DNA of 15,774 nt from UBA4729 sp038236865 (GTDB taxonomy: Bacteria > Patescibacteriota > Saccharimonadia > Saccharimonadales > UBA4665): positions 1-15,774 of the forward strand of contig JBBRZI010000029.1 of the NCBI GenBank assembly GCA_038236865.1, in the 5' to 3' direction. Shown one piece after another: positions 6,437 to 14,100 of the stretch. The notes beneath the pieces were generated by a model that was not told the DNA's origin, searched no databases, and saw only the letters and a program-made list of their open reading frames with translations. The position numbers and the translations under genes were made by a program. Position 1 is the first letter of the stretch; every line of letters starts with the position of its first letter.

Positions 6437-6445
6437 AGTATAGCA
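6437..6445 (-). promoter_or_regulatory. Extended -10 promoter, near-leaderless, for the gene at 6429
   Basis: The minus strand reads TGC TATACT (6445-6437), an extended -10, then 7 nt (CTGAATT) and the ATG. The predicted start of transcription is at or next to the A of ATG. No Shine-Dalgarno is possible in so short a leader. The -35 position (about 6465-6460, GGCATG) falls inside the first repeat unit of the adjoining array. Confidence 0.55.
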
Positions 6446-6456
6446 GATGTTGCCAC

Positions 6457-6523
6457 TGCCATGCCGAGCTTACGGAGCTGTTCTGCCGGACTCAGTGTAT
6501 TGTCATGCCGGACTCAGCGCAAC
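6457..6523 (+). repeat. Tandem left-end units before copy 3
   Basis: Units begin at 6457 (TGCCATGCCGAGC), 6479 (TGTTCTGCCGGAC) and 6501 (TGTCATGCCGGAC), followed by the full copy at 6524. The spacings are 22, 22 and 23 bp. Confidence 0.8.
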
Positions 6524-6594
6524 TGTCATGCCGGGCTTGACCCGGTATCTAGGCGACTCATATTTCTGGATCCTGAATCGAGTTCAGGATGACA
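6524..6594 (+). repeat. Palindromic cloverleaf element, copy 3 (71 bp)
   Basis: This is the cleanest copy: TGTCAT, arm 1 GCCGGGCTTGACCCGGT, ATCTAG, loop GCGACTCATATTT, CTGGAT, arm 3 CCTGAATCGAGTTCAGG, ATGACA. The outer stem (6 bp), arm 1 (5 bp plus a G-T), central arm (6 bp with one G-T) and arm 3 (6 bp, loop TCGAG) can all form together as a four-way junction. Confidence 0.95.
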
Positions 6595-6640
6595 GTGAGA
6601 GTGTCCAGGATGACAGTGAGAGTGTTGGGGCCACCCTCTT
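6595..6640 (+). repeat. Right-end tandem tail of copy 3
   Basis: A 21-bp unit, GTGAGAGTG plus TCCAGGATGACA (6595-6615), repeats the last 12 nt of the element. A second GTGAGAGTG then leads into TTGGGGCCACCCTCTT. Copy 3 plus this tail (117 bp) is nearly identical to copy 4 plus its tail (116 bp), so the pair is a tandem duplication. Confidence 0.9.
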
Positions 6641-6711
6641 TGTCATGCCGGGCTTGACCCGGTATCTAGGCGACTCATATTTCTGGATCCTGGATCGAGT
6701 CCAGGATGACA
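6641..6711 (+). repeat. Palindromic cloverleaf element, copy 4 (71 bp), with compensatory arm change
   Basis: Identical to copy 3 except that arm 3 is CCTGGATCGAGTCCAGG instead of CCTGAATCGAGTTCAGG. The A-T pair became G-C through two matching substitutions, leaving the stem intact. Confidence 0.95.
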
Positions 6712-6756
6712 GTGAGAGTGTTCAGGATGACAGTGAGAGTGTTGGGCCACCCTCTT
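6712..6756 (+). repeat. Right-end tandem tail of copy 4
   Basis: GTGAGAGTG plus TTCAGGATGACA (6712-6732), then GTGAGAGTG and TTGGGCCACCCTCTT. Relative to copy 3, the TT and TC versions of the 12-nt end are in swapped order. Confidence 0.9.
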
Positions 6757-6829
6757 TGTCATGCCGGACTTGACCCGGTATCTAGGCTACCAATTTTTTT
6801 CTGGATCCTGAATCGAGTTCAGGATGACA
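6757..6829 (+). repeat. Palindromic cloverleaf element, copy 5 (73 bp)
   Basis: TGTCAT, arm 1 GCCGGACTTGACCCGGT (one stem pair lost to A-C, as in the GIY-YIG element), ATCTAG, a 15-nt loop ending in seven T, CTGGAT, arm 3 CCTGAATCGAGTTCAGG, ATGACA. Confidence 0.9.
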
Positions 6830-6871
6830 AGGGGAATGTTCAGGATGACAAGGGGAATGTTCAGGATGACA
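6830..6871 (+). repeat. Right-end tandem tail of copy 5 (2 x 21 bp)
   Basis: Two perfect copies of AGGGGAATG plus TTCAGGATGACA (6830-6850, 6851-6871). With the end of copy 5 this makes three TTCAGGATGACA in a row at 21-bp spacing. The 9-nt spacer differs from that of copies 3 and 4, so the multiplication arose independently. A further fragment, CCAGGATGACA plus GTGAGA, lies at 6896-6912. Confidence 0.9.
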
Positions 6872-6879
6872 ATTGAGGG

Positions 6880-6933
6880 TTGGACCTCCATTGTGCCAGG
6901 ATGACAGTGAGAAGTATGAGGTTGGAGGTGCAA
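6880..6933 (-). other. Inverted repeat just downstream of the Kelch gene
   Basis: TTGGACCTCCA (6880-6890) and TGGAGGTGCAA (6923-6933) pair over 11 bp with one mismatch, enclosing 32 nt that include a repeat-end fragment. It begins 6 nt after the stop of the Kelch gene in that gene's direction. No T-run follows, so it is not a standard terminator, but it could protect or punctuate the mRNA 3' end. Confidence 0.4.
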
Positions 6934-6938
6934 TAGGT

Positions 6939-9900
6939 TTAAATACAGGTGTCGAGGGGTGCGAGCACACTAGCTTGCAGTGTCTTGCCGCCATGCAGTC
7001 GGATACTTGGCAATGGGTGAGATGGCGTAAAGTTGATCGTTAGGTCGGTCAGATTAGTGGGCGTGCCGTTAATGTCAGCAAAGCCTCCGCCCGTCCCTAG
7101 TCCGTAGGAGTCATCCAACGTCACCGTCACGAATACGTATCTCGTATTGGTTGTGTTGCCCGTAGAGCAGCCTGAGCCGCTAACGCCACTGGCTAAGCCA
7201 CTAGAACCGAATATGCCAGACGAACTCGCGGCCCTGTACGACACCGCTACCGCGCCGGCTGGAGCGGTTCCATTATAGGTAATGCTCGTAACATTGGCGT
7301 TTGAACCCAGGTCGACGAGCTTAGAATAGCGCCCAACACGCGGCATACTTTGCAGGCTCGTATACTGGACGTCGTTGAGGTAGGCGTTGCTGGAGTTAAA
7401 GCCACCCATAATATAAAGGTAGCCGTTATAGACGACTGCTTTGAGATGATAGCTGGCGGTGGTGAAGGCGGTGGTGGCGGTCCAGGTGCCGATGGTACCG
7501 TTGGCGTTGATGGGGGCGTATTGGACATCGTTGGTTTTGCTGACGCCGTTGTAGCCCCCTATGACATAGAGGTAGCCGTTATAGACGACGGAGGTGTGAT
7601 AATAGCGAGCGGGGGTGAGACTGGTGGTGGCGGTCCAGGTGCCGATGGTACCGTTGGCGTTGATGGGGGCGTATTGGACATCGTTGATGTTGCCACCGCC
7701 GTCGTCGGTGCCGCCCATGATGTAGAGGTAACCGTTGTAGACTACAGAGGTATGACCATAGCGGGCGGTGGCAAAGCTGGTGGTGGCGGTCCAGCTGCCG
7801 ATGGTACCGTTGGCGTTGATGGGGGCGTATCGGACGTCGTTAAGGGCCATGTAGCCAACATCGTCGACGCCGCCCATGACGTAGAGGTAGCCGTTGTAGA
7901 CGACCGATGTGTGGTATGCACGGCCAGCGGTTAAGCTGGTGGTGGCAGTCCAAACACCGATAGTGCCATTGGCGTTGATGGGAGCGTATTGGACGTCGTT
8001 AAGATAGGCGCCGCCGTAGCCGCCCATGACGTAGAGGTAGCCCTTGTAGGCGACGGAGGTGTGAAATTCGCGGGCGGTGGGAAAGCTGGTCGTAGCGGTC
8101 CAAGCGCCGACGGTGCCATTGGCGTTGATGGGGGCGTATTGGACGTCATTAAGGGAGATATTGCCGGTAGTGGTGCCGCCCATGGTGTAAAGGTAGCCGT
8201 TATAAGCAACGGTGGTGTGGGCACGGCGGGCCGTAGTGAGACTGGTGGTGGCGGTCCAGGCGCTGGCGGTCCCTGCCCCACCATTGTTGATTGTCGCGAA
8301 TTGGACGTCGTTGAGGCCATTGCCACCGTTACCGCCCGTGACATAGAGGTAGTTATTGTATACGACGGCGGCGTGAGAATTGCGGGCGGTAGTGAGGCTG
8401 CTGATATCGGTCCAGGCGCCGATGGTACCGTTGGCGTTTATGGGGGCGTATTGGACGGTAGCCAAATCGAAGTTAAAGTTCTTTCCGCCCATGATGTAGA
8501 GGTAGCCGTTGTAGACAACGGAGGTATGGCTAAATCGGGCGCCAACGAAGCTGGTGGTGGCGGTCCAAGTGCCAATGGTACCGTTGGCACTGATAGGAGC
8601 ATATTGGACGTCGTTGAGAGGGGTGCCGCTGTTACCGCCCATGACGTACAGGTAGCCGTTGTAGACGACAGAAGTGTGGCTGGAACGTGCGGTAGCAAAG
8701 CTGGTGGTGGCGGTCCAAGTGCCAATGGTACCGTTGGCATTGATGGGGGCATATTGGACGTTGTTAAGAACGCCACTGCCGCCATTGTAGCCACCGATGA
8801 CATAGAGATAGCCATTATAGGCTACGGAGGTATGGTTATATCGGGCGGTAGTGAAGCTGGTGGTGGCGGTCCAAGTGCCAATGGTACCGTTGGCATTGAT
8901 AGGAGCATATTGGACGTCGCTGAAGTAGCTGCCCACATTATTGCCGCCCATTACATACAGGTAACCGTTATAAGCGACTGATGTATGAGCGGCGCGGATG
9001 GTAGCGAAACTAGTGGTGGCGGTCCAGGTGCCGATGGTACCATTGGCATTGATGGGGGCATATTGGACGTCATTGAGGTAGCCTCCGCTCCAGCCTCCCA
9101 TGATGTAGAGGTAGCCGTTGTAGACGACAGAAGTGTGGCCTTGGCGGCCGGTGGTTAAACTGGTGGTGGCGGTATATGGGGTTGTAACACCCGGCGGGTC
9201 AATTTTGGCGTATTGGACGTCGTTGAGGTTGGCGCCGCCGTAGCCTCCAATGACATATAGGTAGCCGTTGTAGGCGACGGAGGTGTGGCCTGAGCGGGCG
9301 GTGGTGAAGCTAGTGGTGGCAGTCCAGGTGCCGATGGTACCGTTGGCATTAATGGGGGCGTATTGGACGTCGTTGAGAGCGCTGCTGCCGCTGCTACCGC
9401 CCATGATGTAGAGGTAGCCGTTGTAGACGACCGAAGTGTGTAAGTAGCGGGCGGTGGTGAAGGCATTGGTCTGTTGGACACAGGTCCCGACCGAGCCGTC
9501 GGCGCTTAGGGGACAGTATTGGATGTCGTTTTGATAGATGGAGTTAGCGTTGCCACCGATGATATACAAATAACCGTTGTAGACGACTGAAGTATGGCCG
9601 TAGCGGGCGGTGGTGAAGGCATTGGTCTGTTGGACACAGGTCCCGACCGAGCCGTCGGCGCTTAGGAGGCAATGTTGGATGTCGTTTTGGTTGGTACCGT
9701 TAGTGCCCCCGATGATGTAGAGGTAGCCGTTGTAGACGACCGAAGTGTGTAAGTAGCGGGCGGTGGTGAAGGCATTGGTCTGTTGGACACAGGTCCCGAC
9801 CGAGCCGTCGGCATTGAGGGGGCAATGTTGAATGTCGTTTTGATAGATGGTGTTAGCATTACCCCCGATGATATAGAGGTAGCCGTTGTAGACAACGGAG

Positions 9901-11174
9901 GCGTGATAATCGCGGGCGGTGGTGAAGGCATTGGTCTGTTGGACACAGGTGCCAACGGTGCCGTTGACGTTTAAGGGACAATGTTGAATGTCGTTTTGAA
10001 AGATGGTGTTAGCGATACCCCCGATGATATAGACGTAGCCATTGTAGGCGACAGATGTGTGGCCACTCCGGATAGTACTGAAGCTGGTGGTGGCAGTCCA
10101 GCCACCACTGGCGCTACCGCCAGTCAGGCCGCCGCGCGATGCCTGCCCGGCCGTACCAAAATCAATATTGCCCTCATTGTTGCCCGCCGTCTGAAAGTCA
10201 GATGTGCTGGTTACAACTACGCTCGGGTCGATAGTTATGGGTGATTTTACACCAGACAATCCGGTCGCAATAACCGAGAGTTGACTGCCATTTAGCGCAA
10301 ACCTGGCGCTGCCAATAGATTTGCCCGCTTGGGCTTTGATGACTGGTGCCGGCAAGCCAAACACGAGCGTAGTTTTAGCGCCACTCTCGCGCGCTTTTTC
10401 AACGTTTGCCTGGTCTTTGCCCGTACTGTAGGTAATGTTACCGAACAGCGCCGGATCGGCCGAATATATACCAATGGCGCCGTCCCCGTTCGGGATAACC
10501 TTCGCCTCCAATGTTTTGGGCAACTTCAGACTGTAGCTAAACGTCATAGAGTCTTGCGTAACCTTTGGTACGACTATGTCTTCTTTGAGCCCGTTGTTCT
10601 TAAGGGTATAAATGGCCTGATTGCCGCCGGCCAGCGGAAACACTAAGTGCCCCTGCTCTGCCTTGCCTTCAGCACCCTTATACTGCGGCACCAGACTAAA
10701 GCTTAGCTGCGAGTTGATGTCATGATACGTCACGCCCTGGCTCATATCTTTTGGCACGTCGAGGGCATACAGGCTTTTATCCTTTTTTGTACCGCCCGCC
10801 TTTCCAACTTGGTTTTTTAGCTGAGCTAGTGGGTTGGTGTCGGTGGATTTAATGGCGTCCTTATTGAACTGATAAACGCCTGTTTTGCTATCGTAGGTGA
10901 GTTGTTTGGCGAGCTTTTGGTCGGTCTTGCCCACAAGTTGCGTGGCGGCATCACTCAAACGATAATGGGCTTGCGCAATGACATTTTGGGCGACTGGGAA
11001 CAAAACACTCAGTAACACCAGGAGCGCCACGGCCAAGTTAGCCACCCGCCATAGCAGCCCATAGCGCTTGTTTTGACGGCGCCACCACATAACCACGCCA
11101 GCGTGCCGCCAGCGCCGCTGTAGTCGCAGCCGCACACGGTTTATTTTTTGTTTGCTATGTACTATAGTGCTCAT
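6939..11174 (-). CDS. Membrane-anchored Kelch-repeat surface protein, three predicted propellers
   Basis: In this 1411-residue protein a very basic N-terminus (1-46) precedes one membrane helix (about 47-66, AVALLVLLSVLFPVAQ). An N-terminal extracellular domain (about 70-358) contains TFSYSLKLPK and SPITIDPSVVVTSTSD. Residues 359-1283 hold 18 Kelch blades of about 51 residues, each with H(T/A)SV.YNGYLY.(I/M)GG and ND(V/I)QYAPINANGTIG. Blades 6, 12 and 18 lack the usual APINANGTIG ending (AKIDPPGVTTP, ATINNGGAGTASA, TSLQSMPRVGRY), which divides the array into three groups of six. Residues about 1284-1411 form a C-terminal beta domain (RYVFVTVTLDDS, LTDLTINF). The gene starts 3 nt after the stop of the giant fibre gene and has no Shine-Dalgarno, so it is probably co-transcribed and translationally coupled. 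Kelch propellers bind proteins or glycans; a ligand-binding or adhesive role is inferred. Confidence 0.9.
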   Translation of the reverse strand: MSTIVHSKQKINRVRLRLQRRWRHAGVVMWWRRQNKRYGLLWRVANLAVALLVLLSVLFPVAQNVIAQAHYRLSDAATQLVGKTDQKLAKQLTYDSKTGVYQFNKDAIKSTDTNPLAQLKNQVGKAGGTKKDKSLYALDVPKDMSQGVTYHDINSQLSFSLVPQYKGAEGKAEQGHLVFPLAGGNQAIYTLKNNGLKEDIVVPKVTQDSMTFSYSLKLPKTLEAKVIPNGDGAIGIYSADPALFGNITYSTGKDQANVEKARESGAKTTLVFGLPAPVIKAQAGKSIGSARFALNGSQLSVIATGLSGVKSPITIDPSVVVTSTSDFQTAGNNEGNIDFGTAGQASRGGLTGGSASGGWTATTSFSTIRSGHTSVAYNGYVYIIGGIANTIFQNDIQHCPLNVNGTVGTCVQQTNAFTTARDYHASVVYNGYLYIIGGNANTIYQNDIQHCPLNADGSVGTCVQQTNAFTTARYLHTSVVYNGYLYIIGGTNGTNQNDIQHCLLSADGSVGTCVQQTNAFTTARYGHTSVVYNGYLYIIGGNANSIYQNDIQYCPLSADGSVGTCVQQTNAFTTARYLHTSVVYNGYLYIMGGSSGSSALNDVQYAPINANGTIGTWTATTSFTTARSGHTSVAYNGYLYVIGGYGGANLNDVQYAKIDPPGVTTPYTATTSLTTGRQGHTSVVYNGYLYIMGGWSGGYLNDVQYAPINANGTIGTWTATTSFATIRAAHTSVAYNGYLYVMGGNNVGSYFSDVQYAPINANGTIGTWTATTSFTTARYNHTSVAYNGYLYVIGGYNGGSGVLNNVQYAPINANGTIGTWTATTSFATARSSHTSVVYNGYLYVMGGNSGTPLNDVQYAPISANGTIGTWTATTSFVGARFSHTSVVYNGYLYIMGGKNFNFDLATVQYAPINANGTIGAWTDISSLTTARNSHAAVVYNNYLYVTGGNGGNGLNDVQFATINNGGAGTASAWTATTSLTTARRAHTTVAYNGYLYTMGGTTTGNISLNDVQYAPINANGTVGAWTATTSFPTAREFHTSVAYKGYLYVMGGYGGAYLNDVQYAPINANGTIGVWTATTSLTAGRAYHTSVVYNGYLYVMGGVDDVGYMALNDVRYAPINANGTIGSWTATTSFATARYGHTSVVYNGYLYIMGGTDDGGGNINDVQYAPINANGTIGTWTATTSLTPARYYHTSVVYNGYLYVIGGYNGVSKTNDVQYAPINANGTIGTWTATTAFTTASYHLKAVVYNGYLYIMGGFNSSNAYLNDVQYTSLQSMPRVGRYSKLVDLGSNANVTSITYNGTAPAGAVAVSYRAASSSGIFGSSGLASGVSGSGCSTGNTTNTRYVFVTVTLDDSYGLGTGGGFADINGTPTNLTDLTINFTPSHPLPSIRLHGGKTLQASVLAPLDTCI
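7326..10100 (-). repeat. 18 tandem Kelch-blade repeats, about 150-156 bp each
   Basis: This is a coding tandem array. Boundaries by residue: blades 1-6 at 10100-9177, blades 7-12 at 9176-8259, blades 13-18 at 8258-7326. Blades 2-5 share almost identical DNA (GGCATTGGTCTGTTGGACAC begins at 9462, 9618, 9771 and 9927, spacing 156, 153 and 156 bp), which points to recent duplication or gene conversion. Confidence 0.9.
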
Positions 11175-11177
11175 TTG

Positions 11178-14100
11178 TTAGTAGTTACTCTTGTAGCTTA
11201 GTGTGATGTTGCCAAGTTTAATATTCGCACCGCTCTTCGCGCTCACCCGGATGCGTAGCGTCAAATAATCGCCGGCCGTGTAGCCCGCCGTGGTGCTGCT
11301 GAGCGTACTCGGTGATGTGGCCGTCCAAGTGCCGGCGGCGCCCAGGCTGCCGATCGTAGCCCAAGATGCAGTGCTCGTTTCGGCCGTACCGCTCGAGTTG
11401 CGTATTTCCATAGCGTACTGCCCATTGGCAATGCTGTCCGTATTAAGCTTGACGCTAAATGGTGTCGTGCTCGACCACGCCGCCCAGTCACTCGGAATGG
11501 CGATTTGCGCGACCACGTCGTAACATTGGCTAGTCGCCTGGCCAGAAGTCCAATTGTAGTAGTTCATCCGGTTCGTAAGGTCGAGACCGCTCGTCATAGT
11601 ACCATTATTGTTTGTCGCACAGTTGACGGTTCCGCCGGTGTCGCTCAGCGCATCCAGCACCGCACCGGTATACTCCGGAGTCAGCACGATGGATTTGGTG
11701 TGCTGAGCGCTGCCGTAGGCCGTCAAGCCCGTGGCTGGTGCGAATATCACTCCATTTGTAGCATTGCCGAGCGTGATGTTACCGGTAGTGGTATCGACAT
11801 TAAACATCGATACGCTGCTGGCATTCTGCAACTGGAAGGCGGTGGCAGAAGTAGCATGAACAGTGGCAGTATTATTGAAGATGCTTGCGCCGTTGATGGC
11901 CAAAGTACTATTGAGAGTAGTCGCACCAGTCACAACCAAGGTGCTGTTAAGAGCAGTCGCGCCGACCACACTCAAAGTACCACCCATGCTCACTAAACCA
12001 CCCGTACCCTGTAAGGAGACGATGCCGTGGCTAATACCGGCCCCGCCGGATATATAAACACCACCATCAGTACCGTCTGTTCCATCGCCAGTTTTCGCGG
12101 CTCCACCGTTCAAATAGATATTACCGCCGTCACCACCCTGTCCGCCCAACCAGCCAGACATACCATCCCAGCCGCCAGCACCTGCGGCTATGCTAACATC
12201 TGCGCCGGTCCCACCGACTTCCCTGCCATTACCACCGACGCCGCCAATGACGGTTAGAGTGGTAGGAGATCCCTGACCGGTTCCCCCAGGATTGTCATAA
12301 CCGGCACGGCCCCTCACCGTCACTTGTGAGTTGATATTTACAAAGCTACTCGTCATCGTAATACCATTGGCGCCACCATTCGGCAGAATAGTGAGATCGC
12401 CAGTAGATCTAAGGGAAGGCGTTGTCACACTGGTAGTAGCTGAAAGTACGGGCGTGTTCAGGCTCGTGTCGGCTACGCCGGCGCCAGAAATGTGGAAGTT
12501 CGATGCCGTCTGTAGACTGACACTATTTTGGATATAGTACGGCAGCGCGTTACAGGCTCCCGTCGCAGCATTCGTACAAAGAGTTCCGGACTCGTTCGGC
12601 AACGTGTAGGTGCGGGCAGCCGTCAGGTCGGCATTGGTGATGGTCCCATCAAAGCGGGCGGCACCAACGGCAGCAATGGCAACAAGAATACGATCCTGCG
12701 TAGCGGTCGCACTAGCGACGGTCAGGCCGCCGTTCAGAGCGCTGGCGCCGGTGACGGTGAGGGCGTTAGTGAACGTCTTGTCGCCGGCAAAGCTCTGCGG
12801 GCTAATGTTAACCAGGCCGGCAAAGCTAGTGCTGGCAGATTGCAAGAACAGGGTGTTGGCCGAGATGGTTGCACCCTTAACGTTAGCAGTACCGCCGTCG
12901 AGCGCGCCGACACTGCCGGCACCCGAACCGCTACAATTGTTAAGGGTGACGAGACAGAACGAATCAGTCGGACCGGTACTGGCCGGAAGCGTGTAGATGG
13001 TGCTCTGCGTAAGGCTGGCGACCCGAATGCCGCCCGTAAAGGCGCTCGTGCTGTTAGCCAGCGTCAGGGTACCGGTGCTCGAGCTGGCCACACCAAGGGT
13101 GGCGCCACCCTGGAAGGTGCTAGCACCTGATACGGTCAGACTGCCGAGCGTGCCAACGCCGGTGATGGCGCCAAAGCTGCCAGCCGTCAGGTTGCTATTG
13201 GTGAGGTGGCCGTTTAAGAAGGCGCTACCGTTGTATTGCAGGACGTCACCACTGGCGAGCGAGGCGATGGTAACGGTCGTACCTTGCAACTTAGCAATGG
13301 TTGGGTTCGGGTAACTGCCCGTTAAATCGCCACTGGCGGCGCCGGATGTGCCGCTCGAGGTAATCGTGATCGAACCGCTGGCATTGGCGATGCTAACACC
13401 AGCCCCAGCCGTCAACGTAGCCAGCGTGTAACCCGTGCCGTTGCCTATTAGTAGACTACCGTTTGGTGCAGCGGCGCCATTGATCCCCGTGCCGCCTTGA
13501 GCAACCGAAAGTGCCGTGCTTAGGCCAGTGAGGCTCGTAATATCACTGTTGGCCCCCAAGGATGCAGCGCCGAGATTGGTGCGGGCGCTGGCGGCGTTAT
13601 TGGCACCCGTGCCGCCCTGCCCGACTGTCAGGACTGTCGTTAAGCCGGATAGGCTGGTGATGTCAGCGTTGGCGCCAGAGGCGGCAGCCCCAAGGTTGGT
13701 GCGGGCAGCGCCAGCTGTGTTGGCGCCGGTGCCGCCATTGGCAACGCTCAGAGCGGTACCGAGGGTCAAGCCGGCAAAGGTTGGTGAGCTACTAGTACTT
13801 AAGTTCTGGTCGAGCGTCACGTTACTGGTGACGGTAACCGTCCGGACGGCCGTGCCGCCGGCAACGCTAAAGCCGGTAGCGTTGGCGGTAAGCGTCAGGC
13901 CATTGAAGCTGGTAGCCGTAGCGGCACCGCTCACCGCCAGGCTGGCGCCGGTGATGGCGCCAGTGACGCCGAGGTTACCAGTCAGAGTCATATTACTAAA
14001 CGTCGGACTACTGCTGGTATTGATGTCTTGGGGGGTGCTGAGAGTAATGGTCCTGGTACCGCCATTGTTGGCAACGATAACTTGATTGGCGGTACCTTGG

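Noticed and set aside
6524..6594. tRNA or tRNA-like gene
   Set aside because: The cloverleaf is tRNA-sized, but it has no TTCGA T-loop, no anticodon-arm geometry and no CCA-compatible acceptor. The arms are near-palindromic and multiplied, as in mobile repeats.
6323..6773. Plus-strand frames reading VMPGLTRYLGDSYFWILNRVQDD repeatedly
   Set aside because: These are conceptual translations of the palindromic elements and their 21-bp tails (7 codons). There is no promoter, no ribosome site and no conserved protein beyond the repeat.
5396..6871. CRISPR array
   Set aside because: The repeat units are uneven, the spacers are themselves repeated, both ends derive from one palindromic element, and no cas genes are present.
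7350..8981. Long plus-strand open frames rich in GGDGG and VAVVDD opposite the Kelch gene
   Set aside because: They mirror the in-frame 150-bp coding repeats on the other strand. They have no ribosome sites and their composition is forced by the repeat.
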